Shown: positions 24,139-35,649 of the stretch, one piece after another
How positions within the stretch are numbered: position 1 is the stretch's first letter
How the letters are laid out: every line of letters starts with the position of its first letter
Assembly (NCBI GenBank): GCA_949825025.1
Contig: OX463784.1
Location: 10,733,431 to 10,797,430, forward strand
Length of the DNA stretch: 64,000 bases
Source of the DNA: Siphlonurus alternatus
Lineage: Eukaryota > Arthropoda > Insecta > Ephemeroptera > Siphlonuridae
Reading direction: 5' to 3'
Notes under the pieces: model-generated
Seen by the model: only the letters and a program-made list of their open reading frames with translations
Told to the model about the DNA's origin: nothing
The model's database searches: none
Position numbers and translations under genes: made by a program

Positions 24139-24972
24139 GGCAGCTGTATGTTATACTGATCAGTTGACTATTGTATATATTAGTATATTAAAATAGAGGC
24201 ATGGTGAAATTTGGCATTTTTTTTAGATGGTTGTGGTAATGAGAATTTCCTCTTCGGAAAATAAATAAATTTGTTTATGTCCATCCTAGTTGAGAGGTCT
24301 CTACCGTTCCCTCAGTCGTATGAAAAAAAAAATTGTATCGTGTAATACCTGCTTTATTATGATTATATGATTTATTTATAAATATCCATCAGTCTTGATT
24401 AAATTTGATCAGTAAGAAAAAAATCAGTGTAATCTTATTACCGTTCTGATTTATTTATCATGGGTCTGTCTGGACATGCGATAATATTATAAATAAATTC
24501 TTGATCGTTTTTAGCTTTGTTGCTAGGGGAATGATGTTTCATTCGCCAGTCTTTAACTCTTACGACTTCGCGGCGTCGTCTCGATCGAATAACCTGTTCT
24601 TCTCTCTGCCCAAAGGCTGTGTCTTAGCCGAAGCAAATTATATCGCGTGCATGATTTTTATTTCTATTAAAAAATAATAAAAAAAGTTATAATACAATAA
24701 AAATTTGCCAAAATATTATTTTACCTGATGATTGTAAAGTAAATTAGTCACTTAAATGTTATTATCTTTAAAATTATGAAAATTGAATTTGTAATAAGTT
24801 TCTGAACATTGTGTATATTTATAGGCAATAAATATTATTTTGGGAGTTGTAAAAAACAGCTAAGTATCGGTATTTTTTTTAAACAATTTAAAATATGTTT
24901 ATATAGAATTTCTAGATAAAGAGTAGCATTTTTGGTTTTAAATAATTTTAGTATAACATCAAAGAATTAATG

Positions 24973-25124
24973 GGCGCGATTCACGAGACGGTTAACCAGG
25001 TTTTAACCATGCACGTTTAGCTTTACCACGTTTAAAATATACCTTTTTTACGTGTTAAATCTCCTGGCTAAACGTGGGTAAGCTAAACGCGGATAAAAAC
25101 CTGGATAACTCTTTCGTGAATATG
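24973..25124. mobile_element. MITE-like element D1 (GCGATTCACGA ends)
   Basis: GCGCGATTCACGAGACGGTT … AACTCTTTCGTGAATA, with internal CACGTTTAGC / GCTAAACGTGG pairs. A second copy lies at 63886-64000. Confidence 0.75.
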
Positions 25125-25676
25125 TCTAGATATTAGTGCTTTGATAATATTAAAGAAAAAATAGTAAAAATGTATTATATATATTTTTTTTCTTCCGATT
25201 TTTCATCTCAAACAATTTATTTTACTCTCCATTCTTCCATACTACGTGTAAATGACAAAAAAATAATTAAAGCTGTTGTAACTTACTTACGAAGTGTACG
25301 CTATAATAAGTAACTTGTGAAAAATCAGTCATTCGAATTCGTCCAATTCCAAATACATTTATGCATATTATATTAATATCAATTAGAAATAAAGCATTAT
25401 GCATGGGTAAGACACGTCAAAGGAAAAAATACACAACCAATACAGAAAAAAAACACAGTAAAAAATCCTTAACAGAGTAATAACAGTCATTGAGCAGAAA
25501 CTTTTTAATTAAATTCCTAAAATCTGCATACTTTTGTACATTTTTTAATGATACTGGTAATTTATTGGTAAACATTAATGTAATATGATAAAATATAAAT
25601 ATAAACTAAAAAGCAAGACTTTTATTTTCCTATCCTTGATTTTTGATGTAAAATAAACGAAGTTAATTAACGATTG

Positions 25677-25862
25677 TCAAATGTTCAATGGAGGATAAAT
25701 TTTGTTAATTCCTTGAAATTTTTGTGATGTCAGAGGTAATTTCCGTGAAATGAAGTCTGGAGATACAAAGGGCCAATCATCTGCAGTAATCAAAGTCGGC
25801 AGTGGTGGATAAAAACTGCCGAATTTGGTAGCAGCAACATTGGCGCTCGAACACAAAGACAT
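25677..25862 (-). other. Candidate small open frame, 61 codons
   Basis: ATG-initiated minus-strand frame (MSLCSSANVAATKFGSFY … PPLPTLITADDWPFVS … TSQKFQGINK) in a locally less AT-rich island. No domain recognised, no signal peptide, no clear splice partner. May be an exon remnant or chance. Confidence 0.25.
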
Positions 25863-25869
25863 GAGACGA

Positions 25870-27250
25870 GAATATGTTTTTTTTTACAACCACCAGATAC
25901 AGTTATGTTGCACGTGCATTATCATTTTTTATTCCAGGAAAAATTCTGTGAAAAAAAACTACATAAAAGTTTTTTTAATCAAATATTAAACATTTTTTTT
26001 AATTTTATTTTAATAAAAAATAGTATTTACTTTCATTTTATATTATTTATAATTTGAATATATATTATCATAAAAATAATGTACTATTTACACATGAAAT
26101 TGGTTTTTATTTTAAAACTAATTTAATTTCATAGTTGTCTTCGGACTCACAATCAGTTGTAACCTATTACACAATTATACTGCACATCTTGTTGGGAGTA
26201 CGAACAAATTTTATTGAAAACGTTATGAGACACGAGTTATTACAATAAGTAAAAGATGTTATAATACGAATTATGCTGTTTAAAAGAAAAAAAAATCAGA
26301 CATTATTGAAATAATTCGCTGCCTAAATAAAAATGGATACACCTTATAAGAAAGGCTGTCGATCATGGATTTAAAGAATATTTTTATTTTATAAATATTA
26401 AAAGTTGTGCCAAGATTTAATGATATCTCCCCTATTAGTTTGAGAAATATTGAGTGATTCCAATTTAAAACATTTTTATGAATGAAAGTGAAATTTATTC
26501 TGTATATATATTTTTTTTATTCAAAACTCCCTTAAAGCCTGTATTACACGATGCAATTACAATTTTTCCTTGCAAGAAAATTTAATCATAATAAATCAAA
26601 TAATTTTCTTGGAAAAATTTTATACAATAATTAGAAAAATTGTATCGTGTAATACCAGCTTATACAACATTTTCTTTTTGTTTCCTTTATTAAGGTATTT
26701 ATTGATGTGATATATATCATTATAATTATATATCTATATCCAAATAAATTTTGCTTATTAAAAAAAAAAAATTAATATAAAATCATTAGCAAATAAATGT
26801 GTTGTAAATTATTATTAATATATTTTATCCATTGCAATTAAGCTGGTACATTAAATACATCCCTAACATAAATGCAATATCACAATATAAAATGATTCAG
26901 TAAAAACACTGGCTGTATAAACCGGTCGTCGCTGCAGTACTTTATTTGATCAAATTTTGATTTACCGCGACTGCACCGCGCGCATTACATTAGCTGCAAG
27001 ATCAAACCGGATATTGTAAAATGTGATGGTGCACTGATATATACATGCAACTGCAGGTGCTTGCATATTGTGGTGTGTTCCAGACAACAATGAAAAATGC
27101 AAAGTATACGATATATATTTATATCGTCCACAATAATTATTAGCTATATTCTTCTACCACAATTTCGTGCAGTGTAAAAATTAAATATTTGCTCTATGAG
27201 GTGAGCCTAATTAAATGTTGTAAGTAGGTGTAAAAGAAACACTAAAATAG
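25870..27250. other. AT-rich intergenic DNA with one MITE
   Basis: Apart from the inverted repeat at 26535-26661 and a less AT-rich stretch at 26910-27070 (ACCGCGACTGCACCGCGCGC), no feature is recognised. Confidence 0.5.
26535..26661. mobile_element. MITE-like element I (127 bp)
   Basis: AAGCCTGTATTACACGATGC … GTATCGTGTAATACCAGCTT. The end fragment AAAATTGTATCGTGTAATAC also occurs alone at 24330-24352. Confidence 0.8.
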
Positions 27251-27254
27251 CATA

Positions 27255-27312
27255 ATAGCTCATTATTGCACACGAGATCGTGGTAGCAGATAGCTCACTA
27301 TTGCAGACAATA
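27255..27312. repeat. Fragment of inverted-repeat family C
   Basis: AGCTCATTATTGCACACGAG then ATCGTGGTAGCAGATAGCTC, as in the right half of 15634-15783. Confidence 0.75.
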
Positions 27313-27940
27313 GCCTTAAAAATATGATTTTCTTGGTCATTTCAATCATATGCAACGTAAAAAGTGGAAACTGAAATTTTCAGAGCTCCGTTTAAAATAT
27401 GATTGATTTATTCGAATTTTTAGAACCTTGTTTTGTGAAGTCAATGTTGGAAGTACATCTTATAAATTATCATGTAAGACTTGAAAATGTATAATTCTTG
27501 AATGGAATTGACTAAGTCCTTGTTTTATTTCGTTTCCAAATATGTTGTACGTGGAAACGTGGAGTCGTGGACATTTATTAATATATATAATATATATATT
27601 ATATCCATTTAATAATGCATATTACTTTATAGTGTACATAGCTAATATTTAATTCCAACTGGAGACTTCTATAGACAATTGCTTGCACCAGTTGGAAATT
27701 ATTTGTGAGTAGTGAGTACTGTTAACTAGTATGTACTCTAAGTGACGATGTATTGGATTATATTAATAATAAAATTTAAAATAATATAAATAAAATTGAA
27801 ATAAACATTTTAATATATTTAAACACTAAAATAATATGTTTATTTAAAATTAATAATTGCATTTACAATTAGAACATATAAAATAAAAAATTAACTTAAA
27901 TATTTTAATATTATTTTGTTCATTTAATATGATATGTTTT

Positions 27941-28108
27941 GGTGAGCATTCACAAAGCATTTTAACTCTCACTTTAGCCTCAATTTTTATTCCTGGTGCT
28001 AAACATGGTGCTAAACCAGGGGTTAACCTAGTTTGAAGCTCATAGTTAAGCACCAGGGATAAAAATCGAGGCTAAAGTTGGGGTTAAAGTGCTTTGTGAA
28101 TGCCCCCC
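27941..28108. mobile_element. MITE-like element E1 (168 bp)
   Basis: GGTGAGCATTCACAAAGCA … TGCTTTGTGAATGCCCCCC, inner GGTGCTAAACATGGTGC. The left end is more eroded than in E2 (51058-51235). Confidence 0.85.
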
Positions 28109-28254
28109 ATTGAATTCTTAATTGCAGCAAAAATGTTAATTTAAAAACGCGCGATTTGCAATTAATTCTGATGACAATATATGACTGCATTGTATAATGT
28201 GAACATATTTATTTAACAGTCGTGCTAACAAAAATACCAAATTCCCACTACATG

Positions 28255-28257
<3 letters not shown>

Positions 28258-28321
<64 letters not shown>
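28258..28321. repeat. (AT)n microsatellite
   Basis: 32 uninterrupted AT repeats. Confidence 0.97.
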
Positions 28322-28325
<4 letters not shown>

Positions 28326-28562
28326 CACAGTTTATTTTGATGGACCATGATGTTCTAGGGAATCACGAACATTCTTGACAATCAGGTGTGGAGTAAACGA
28401 GCGGTCCAAAGAGCATATTTAATTACCAATAAAATCTATCAACATCTTCTCTGAATCATATGATTATAGTATCTATAATAGTAACGTGTTCATGACTAAA
28501 CCGCCCTTTGACTTGATCACGTGAGCAAGGGTGCTTAAATATTATACTTCTCTCACTGCAGT

Positions 28563-28732
28563 CTTGGGAGTTACAATACAACTCAGGAGTCAGAAAGTTA
28601 TTGCTTCTTACTTAATAGGGAAAAGGGGCTCACTAAAATATAAACTCATAAGAAAAGTTAGTAAATTAATTAAAGGTAAAACCAGTGCCATGCATCTGAA
28701 GATTGAACGCGCCGCTAAATCGATAAATCTTC
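28563..28732 (+). other. Exon-like segment with acceptor, open frame and donor
   Basis: Preceded by CTTCTCTCACTGCAG, followed by GTAAGTGATAC. One plus frame is open across it (GVTIQLRSQKVIASYLIGK … HLKIERAAKSINL) and is strongly basic. Alternatively it is a first exon: TATA-like AAATATTATAC at about 28537, an initiator-like TCACTGCAG, and a short ATG frame from 28690. No family recognised. Confidence 0.3.
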
Positions 28733-28975
28733 GTAAGTGATACCTTTGGAAATTCATAAAGAAACAGTATAGATTTTATTCTAGAAATATTTAGTACTAA
28801 AAAATTAATTAATATCAAATTCCAGTAATAAATTAAGTACTATATTTCTAGGCTAAAATCTATGTAAAGTTCTTTGTGATAGGGACATGTAATAGATTAT
28901 ATGTATGGGGTAGACAAAGATTATTAATTTAAATTTCCTGGAGTTTCGTGAATCCAACCTAGCATATTGCTATAT

Positions 28976-29165
28976 AGAGTTTTGTGGGTCCCTTACAAAC
29001 TATAGCAGGCATGATCAATAGCAATCCATCCCAGTATTTGCCTGGTTGAGATTGAGGGAACCATGGAAACTTTAGTCAGGATGGTCGGCAATTGATGAAG
29101 GATGCCATCAATCACCTCCTGTACCTGTATGTATGAGTGGGTGTTCTTAATAATAACTTCCACTC
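28976..29165 (-). repeat. tRNA-type SINE, minus strand, partial
   Basis: TTTGTGGGTCCCTTACAAAC, GCAATCCATCCCAGTATTTG, CCTGGTTGAGATTGAGGGAA, GGTCGGCAATTGATGAAGG: the reverse complement of the core and 3' half of 12771-13128, without a clear tRNA head. Confidence 0.85.
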
Positions 29166-29470
29166 GTTTCAAGTGTCAAAATTACTTCAATCTTCGATAT
29201 TGACTACAATGCTTTTTATTGCTTTTTTCTTTTCTTTCTTTTTTTTTTATAATTTTATTTTATGTGTTTTGACGAAGTAGTTATAATATTATTGTCTGAT
29301 ATATTATATTATTTTCTTCGGGTAAATATACGCATTTTTTTATATGGACTATTATTTAGTCTTTTACATTCACCTATTGGGTTTTGGTCATTTATTTATT
29401 ATTATTTTTCCCTCCAAACTATGTATTTTTAACCCAATAAACAATTATTATTATTGTCTATTACGTTACC

Positions 29471-29624
29471 TATAATATAATATAATATAATATAATATAA
29501 TATAATATAATATAATATAATATAATATAATATAATATAATATAATATAATATAATATAATATAATATAATATAATATAATATAATATAATATAATATAA
29601 TATAATATAATATAATATAATATA
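29471..29624. repeat. (TATAA)n pentanucleotide microsatellite
   Basis: About 31 perfect copies. Ile/Tyr-rich open frames across it are artefacts. Confidence 0.98.
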
Positions 29625-29629
29625 GGGCC

Positions 29630-29885
29630 TACCATGCAGCCAAAGCAATAGATATTTTATGAATTCTACTTGGTACGGAGCGCTACCAGTGTGTTCGCAC
29701 CTGTTCATCGTCTCGATTCCAGGAGGTATCATGCAGGTTTTGCAGAGAAAAACTTCGTTCAAGGTCGTCTCGCCGTTTAGTCACTCCGATCACGAGTTGC
29801 TCCAGACGTTCTTCCAGTCTGCATTCAGCTTGTTGCGACCAGAACAATGACTGTCATCACGGTCGTCGTACACTCTACGACAAAT
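29630..29885. other. Unassigned block of balanced base composition
   Basis: Less AT-rich than its flanks. One plus frame from 29659 runs 63 codons (MNSTWYGALPVCSHLFIV…). A minus frame reads CRLEERLEQLVIGVTKRRDD with a stop further on. Neither has a recognised domain. An eroded mobile-element fragment is possible. Confidence 0.25.
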
Positions 29886-29984
29886 AATGTGCTCCTAGAT
29901 ATATAAAACATGATAGAGTACGTAATATAATATAAATAAATATATATTAATCAAACCCTTTTTATATACCTCTACTTACTAATT

Positions 29985-30335
29985 ACACACTACTTTAAAA
30001 CCCTGAACATTCCGAAACCCTAAGCGTTTCGCGTGCTCATCCGGAACAGGAGCGGCCACGGCCTTGCAATCTATCTCAACATTTGCCTGCGACTGAGGGA
30101 AACATGGAAACCTCAGCCAGGATGGACGCTACAGCTTTTGTCAATGAATCGGAAGTGCAATGGTTCAAAGCCAGGGGAACCACATATAATGGAAAAGCGC
30201 AACGATTTACTCCTGGATGGGAAACGTGGTTTTTATTGAATATGGTCACCCATCCAACTACTAACCACGCTCGGCGTTGCTTGATTTCGGTGATCTGACG
30301 AGACCCGGTCAAGCGCACTGCGCCACATCTCCCAC
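29985..30335 (-). repeat. 5S rRNA-derived SINE, minus strand
   Basis: The right end, reversed, reads as the 5S internal promoter region: GACCGGGTCTCGTCAGATCA, AAATCAAGCAACGCCGAGCG, TGGTTAGTAGTTGGATGGGT. The core GAGGTTTCCATGTTTCCCTC and CGCAGGCAAATG follow; the 3' end is AGGGTTTCGGAATGTTCAGG. Close to the copy at 61606. Confidence 0.88.
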
Positions 30336-30339
30336 TAGT

Positions 30340-31213
30340 TCTATATTATGAAGGGGTAACGGTCATACAGGACACAGATACACTTTACTACAAATAATGT
30401 GCTCTTAGATGATTATATTAAAAAGCATATCGATAGAATGGGGAGTTCTATATTACAACGATCATCGCGAAACAGAAATTAACTTGATGCTACAATATAC
30501 ACTACAAATTATTTTTAAAATACTTAGGTTTTATACGTCAGTAAGGAAATACAGCAGAATAAACCATAAATAGAATCGAGACTATCGTAAGATTTAGAGC
30601 ATATTTATGTTGCAATGTAAATATTGTCAACTGCTGGCAACAATATTGAATATTGCATTTGAATTTTTGTTTCATGTATAAAAATAAACAAAATTAAATA
30701 TTACATTTTCATTAATTTTATTACAAAGTATAAATTTTGAATAGAACTTCAGATTATTTAATAATTTTTTTTTGACAATTTTAAATACATTTGTATTATC
30801 ATTAACACATAGATCTATATGGAAAATCTAAAAAGCTAGTCATTTATTTTTTTAATATAAATTAAAATATATAAAATTAAACTATTTTGATGAAAAGATT
30901 AATTAATATCGGGTATCTGTATATAATATTAAAAAAAATATATGATTCAAAACCTTTTTTGTAAAAACAAATAAAATTTAGTAATTTTTTATTTCATAAT
31001 TGTTGTTATTCTTATAAATTTAATAAATTGTTAAAACATATTATTATGTTGAGATTAAATTTATTTACTTTTATGTTAAAAAAATAATATAATTTGATTA
31101 GTTCTAATAATTAGGAATTCTACGTTAAATAAAACAAAACAATTCAAGGAGCGCATTCATGACCCAACATAATTAATAATTTACATTTTATTATTAGTGA
31201 ATGTGATTTTGTA
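30340..31213. other. AT-rich intergenic DNA, nothing recognised
   Basis: Contains the duplicate of a short left-flank sequence (AAATAATGTGCTCTTAGAT, compare 29881-29899) and otherwise only A/T-rich low-complexity sequence. Confidence 0.5.
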
Positions 31214-31547
31214 AATGGACAACATACATGAAATTTTTTTATTGCAGAAATGAATAGAGGGTACCAAATTATGCTACTCTGAAATCTTTCAGATTTTTTT
31301 GAGACCAAGAACTATTTTTAAATAATTATTGAAAGTGCGGCCACGCCCCCTGGAGGCGTCAATAGGCGTCCAGTCTCTATCCTTTTTATTAAGGCTGCAG
31401 GGGTGCCAACTGAAATCACAGGACTTTCAATAATTATTTAAAAATAGTTCCGGGTCTCAAAAAAATCTGAAAAAATTCAGAGTATAGCATAATTTGGTAC
31501 CATCTATTCATTTCTGCAATAAAATTTTTTCATGTATGTTGTCCATT
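31214..31547. mobile_element. Foldback element A5 (334 bp)
   Basis: AATGGACAACATACATGAAA … TTTCATGTATGTTGTCCATT: an outer module different from A2-A4, inner module shared. The centre (GGCCACGCCCCCTGGAGGCG) is asymmetric and lacks TGACGTCA. Confidence 0.9.
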
Positions 31548-31904
31548 AAGATATATTTTCAATTTTGTCACATTATGACCCCAATCATATTTAAGAAATT
31601 TCATCTTTTAGATCAATAAAGCTCATGATATTATATTAATTATAAGTTATAACTCACAAGCAGATTTTGTGTTCTGTACATAATCCATCACAGTACTTTC
31701 TAATTTGTAACTGAAGAAACCATGGAAACCTAATATAACTTACATACAATATTGTTTTAAATTGATAGACATTGATATCCGACATAATACTATAATGAAC
31801 TCACGTCCATCCAATTACATATTAAAGAAGCTCTGCATTTACAAATTTACCCAGTCGTTATACATTTGTAATAGTTTAGGAAAAGTATGAGCCATGCACT
31901 GTAA

Positions 31905-32105
31905 TATGTTGCCAATATCATCCCGATAATTGGCCCCTCAGTACCCTTCCTTGGTTACAACGCGTTCTTCAAGAGTATTACGGCAAAGCCACGAGATACG
32001 ACATGGGAGCTGAACAACGTGGTATATAATTACAAGTATTACTTCCAAGGTTGGCAAGATATTCCAACGAGAAATGCTCAGACATGCATGCAGACAGTGC
32101 ACTGA
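31905..32105 (+). pseudogene. Open frame resembling a cytochrome P450 N-terminal exon, relic
   Basis: 66 codons between TAA and TGA without an ATG near its start. IIPIIGPSVPFLGYNAFF resembles the proline-rich hinge of microsomal P450s (PGPxxxPFLGN), and WELNNVVYNYKYYFQGW recalls the later LxxLxxKYGxxFRxW pattern. No convincing splice sites and no haem-binding segment nearby. The match is weak; it may be coincidence. Confidence 0.25.
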
Positions 32106-32109
32106 GAGT

Positions 32110-33085
32110 TCTACTGTATATAACGTTCATTTTACTATGAATTAGTATAGAAATATCGACCTTCTTTCAAAAAGGGCAAATCAGTGAGAATTTTCCGTCT
32201 ATAAAGCTTGTTTTACTATAGTAAAATCATGTTAATATCAACTTAATGTATAATTAAAGTAATTGTAGGTACTTCAGACACGTTGTAAAAGTAATAACTG
32301 GCACCATTATAAAATACACCGTCTCAGGTAAAATTGCTTAGGTACGCACACATACACATAATCAAGTTTATAAAATATGTATAATTATTTAGTTTTTTTT
32401 TTTTTTTTAAATATATAACTTGTATGGCATTTTTAAATTATTATACATACGATAAAAAGTGAAGTATTTTTATAGTTCATATTATTAGTAAAATAATTCA
32501 TAGTTCATATTTATAAAGGGAGTTGTACATAATAAGTTTATATAATTTCAATTAGGGAGTTTTGAAATTTGATATACCATATATTTAAGCTAAATTTTTA
32601 TTATTTTATTAAAGCAACCAAAACATTTGTTGCGATTATCAATACAAATTAGTTTTTAATTTAATATAATATACTTGTAACAAACTACAAAGTTTCGGTA
32701 ATTTTTATATCAATTAATATATTACTAATATAATATATTATTTAATTATTTAAAATTTATTATTTTGTTGTTATTGCTGAACTTAATTATTTTAACTTTT
32801 ATAGTGTCAAATAAAGTAAGCATTATATTTTTTAAAAGTTTTATTTTCATTTTATAAATTATATATTATTCAAAAATTGTTAATGTCATTATGATATATT
32901 TAAAGTCAATTGCTTGCATGCCTATTGGTGAGGTGCCAGCCCGTTTTTCAAATAACTAATAAATTTAATATTACCGTAAATTACAATGCTATGCAGAATA
33001 ATATTGTATCACATTATAGTGCAATATAAAGATATAATTTAAACACATTTGAATTATATAATTATTTGAAACCCTATTATGATCA
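32110..33085. other. AT-rich intergenic DNA, nothing recognised
   Basis: Low-complexity A/T sequence on both strands with no coding or repeat structure that I could define. Confidence 0.55.
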
Positions 33086-33182
33086 TGACTTCCATTCCAT
33101 GAAAACCAGACAGGCCATTGCAGCAATCCCTCTCAGCAATTTTGTAATTATGACTGAGGAAACCATGGAAATTAGTTATATA
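33086..33182 (-). repeat. SINE core fragment
   Basis: AGGCCATTGCAGCAATCC then TATGACTGAGGAAACCATGG: the reversed SINE core, diverged. Confidence 0.6.
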
Positions 33183-33191
33183 TAGGTAAAC

Positions 33192-33524
33192 AATTGAGTT
33201 TCGACCTCATTTTTTTTTTAATGCAGAAATGGATAGAGGATGCAAAGTTATGCTACCCTGATTTTTTTTCAGATTTTTTTGAGACCGGGAACTATTTTAA
33301 AAAAAAATATTGAAAGTCCTTTTCGTGACGTCACGAGACACCGCTCCTTAAGAAAAAGATAGGACTTGCCGCCTCGTGACGTCACAAAAAGAACTTTCAG
33401 TAGTTTTTTAAAAATAGTTCCCGGTCTCAAAAAAACCTGAAAAAAAATCAGGGTAGCATAACTTTGCACCCTCTGTCCATTTCTGCAATAATAAAAAAAA
33501 AAAAATTGAGGTCGATACTCCATT
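33192..33524. mobile_element. Foldback element A6 (333 bp)
   Basis: AATTGAGTTTCGACCTCA … TTGAGGTCGATACTCCATT, GCAGAAATGGATAGAGGATG. TGACGTCA at 33326 and 33377 flanks CTCCTTAAGAAAAAGATAGG. Nearest to A2. Confidence 0.9.
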
Positions 33525-33884
33525 ATTTTACATTGTGTTTAATCAGTTTCCAAAATTATCTGTAACATTAACCATTTGAAAAAAAAAAAAATGTTCCTTA
33601 TCAATATGTCGGAAAGAACTTTTCATTATAGATTTTATCCTATAGCAATTTATAAAACTAATTTTGATACCAAATTTCAGTAGCTAATAGTGCTAAATAT
33701 GGTGATAATATTAGTCTAAAATCTACACTAGTTCCTTGTAAATTACAAGTAAAATAAATACCTCGGATTCAGTTCCCTGGTCTCAAGTTATTGACATTAC
33801 GTCAGCTGGAATGCGATACTGGGGCGCCACGCTCTACGGCGTTTTACTGCCAGCCTTGCCGCCTTTATAACAACCTTGTAATTG

Positions 33885-34012
33885 TTAAATGTACACCTCT
33901 GGACAGCATGAGCTTTACCAATGAATGAGAGAACCCTGGAGACTTTTTGGCAATAGACCGGAAGTGCAATGATCTAGTCAGGAAAATACATAGTGGAAAA
34001 GAACATGCAATG
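33885..34012. repeat. Composite repeat fragments (family R1 end plus SINE-like piece)
   Basis: TGTACACCTCTGGACAGCAT is the terminus of R1 (47871). Directly after come GAGAGAACCCTGGAGACTTT and GACCGGAAGTGCAATG, resembling the 5S-SINE interior. Confidence 0.5.
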
Positions 34013-34323
34013 AATGATTTACCTCTGGGTGGAATGAGTACGATAAATAGATGTAGAAAATTGGACTTAAAGAAATAACATGCTTTGATTTAGAGAGAAT
34101 TTATATATTTTAAGCTTTATAATTTTCTAAAAGAGGATAGGAAAATGATCGATACACAAAAAGATTTGTTGGAAAGGGAGATAGTTTAAGCTTTTTTTAG
34201 CCATTTTGACCCAGCAAAAATAGACAACAATGTACAAAGTTTAATAAACTGCATATAATATCAATCCATCGACTGAAATACGGGAGTTATTACAATAATA
34301 TTATAATATAAAAGTATGCCCAT

Positions 34324-34430
34324 TGCCTTGGTATTTTTCCCACTTGAAACCTTGTTAATCATCATGCTCTGTATTATTCTTACGGGGCATGGGGATTAGC
34401 AAGGCTGCAAAGGGGAAATTTTCCGAGGCA
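34324..34430. mobile_element. Hairpin family G, copy 3
   Basis: TGCCTTGGTATTTTTCCC … GGGGAAATTTTCCGAGGCA, inner CCTTGTTAATCATCATG / GGGGATTAGCAAGG. Confidence 0.8.
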
Positions 34431-35225
34431 ATAACCTTATATTATGCCTATTAAATAAGAATAGTACTAACTCTGAACCTTGTAAGAGTAAAAAATAGTT
34501 AACAATTAACTTAAAAAAAAAAAACAAGCACGTGGCGTTTCGAAGGGTTTTGAATGTTATGAACAACCCTTGGCCTTTCAAACAAAAGATGGTGTAATAT
34601 GTTGGGGCTAAATACTTGACTAAACAAGCCATTTTTTGTAAGTTTTCCCCCCATAATGAACATAACAAGGTGGTATATATACGCTTCAACAGAAGGGGAT
34701 GTTTTATATTTGACAAGGGGATAACCTTCTACCCTCTTTATTTAATGTAAAACCAAGTTTTTTTTTACACTCTTCATTGATAAATATGTGTAAATATATT
34801 TATCATTAATTTTACACTTCGGGACAGCAAAAATGTTACAAATTCTCTGTTAATGCACGTTGTCACTCATGGGGATGAAGCATTATTGTCAATTTCTGAA
34901 ATGTTTATATCAAAATGAAAAATCTGTATTTTTTTTTAAACTTGCAGTTCAATGTTAGGTAATGTTAGAGCTCTCTCGGGGTGTATTAAACTTAAACATC
35001 CATTAAACTTAATTATGACTTAAATGTATTTATTCAAATATTTATTTATTTTTGATGTTATCGTAATTAATTCAAGTATACTACATCTCAAGCAAGAATG
35101 AACGTTTCTCTTACAGGTAAAAAGGTGTAGATTTGTAATTTGAGGAGAAATGTGAAAAACATATCAAATCTTTGCTCAAAATTTATTGAAGTTCATACAA
35201 TAATATATGACATTTACAGTGCCCC

Positions 35226-35646
35226 TCGTCCGTAATAATGCTATCTTGCTGCAATAATGAGCTATCTGCTATTTCAGGTGAGCGCAATAAAATGAGCTTT
35301 ATTTTATACTGATTTACAGCTAATAATTGCGAAGTTGGAGTATAGGAGAAGCAAAAATGATATGGGCAAGTATTCTTTTTTGAGAAGAACGGTGAGGGAG
35401 TGGAATTTGTTGGACTCTGGGCTTGTGGATGCTCGGAGTGTTGATGAGTTCAGGGAGGGGTTGAGAGAGTCAGCCGCAAGCAAGCGAGCCACCGTGGTGT
35501 AATACCTACAATAGCCGCAAGCAGGGGTGTATGCATGTAATGTGTGTACACACTGCTATTTATCTTATCTTATCTTAACTGAAATAGCAGATAACTCATT
35601 ATTGCAACGAAATCGTGGTAAGCAGATAGCTCATTATTTCGGATGA
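35226..35646. mobile_element. Family C inverted repeat enclosing a LINE tail
   Basis: Outer CGTCCGTAATAATG / AGCTCATTATTTCGGATG. Inner GCAATAATGAGCTATCTGC with TTTCAG at the left pairs with CTGAAATAGCAGATAACTC at the right. The LINE-derived segment 35332-35578 fills the interval. Confidence 0.75.
35332..35578 (+). mobile_element. 3' end of a non-LTR (LINE) retrotransposon
   Basis: 57 codons end at TAA 35500-35502. YSFLRRTVREWNLLDSGLVD followed by ARSVDEFREGL matches the C-terminal signature common in CR1/Jockey-type reverse transcriptases (RTVREWNSLP…SLDxFKxxL). A short 3' UTR ends in repeated TTATC units (TTATCTTATCTTATCTT), a typical LINE 3' tail. Only the extreme 3' end is present, so it is dead. 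Confidence 0.8.
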
Positions 35647-35649
35647 GGG

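Noticed and set aside
29429..29762. Ile/Tyr/Leu repeat open frames
   Set aside because: Translation of the TATAA pentanucleotide repeat.
33269..33523. 84-codon minus frame, and similar ones at 20359 and 44947
   Set aside because: All are translations of family-A foldback arms; similarity among them reflects the repeat.
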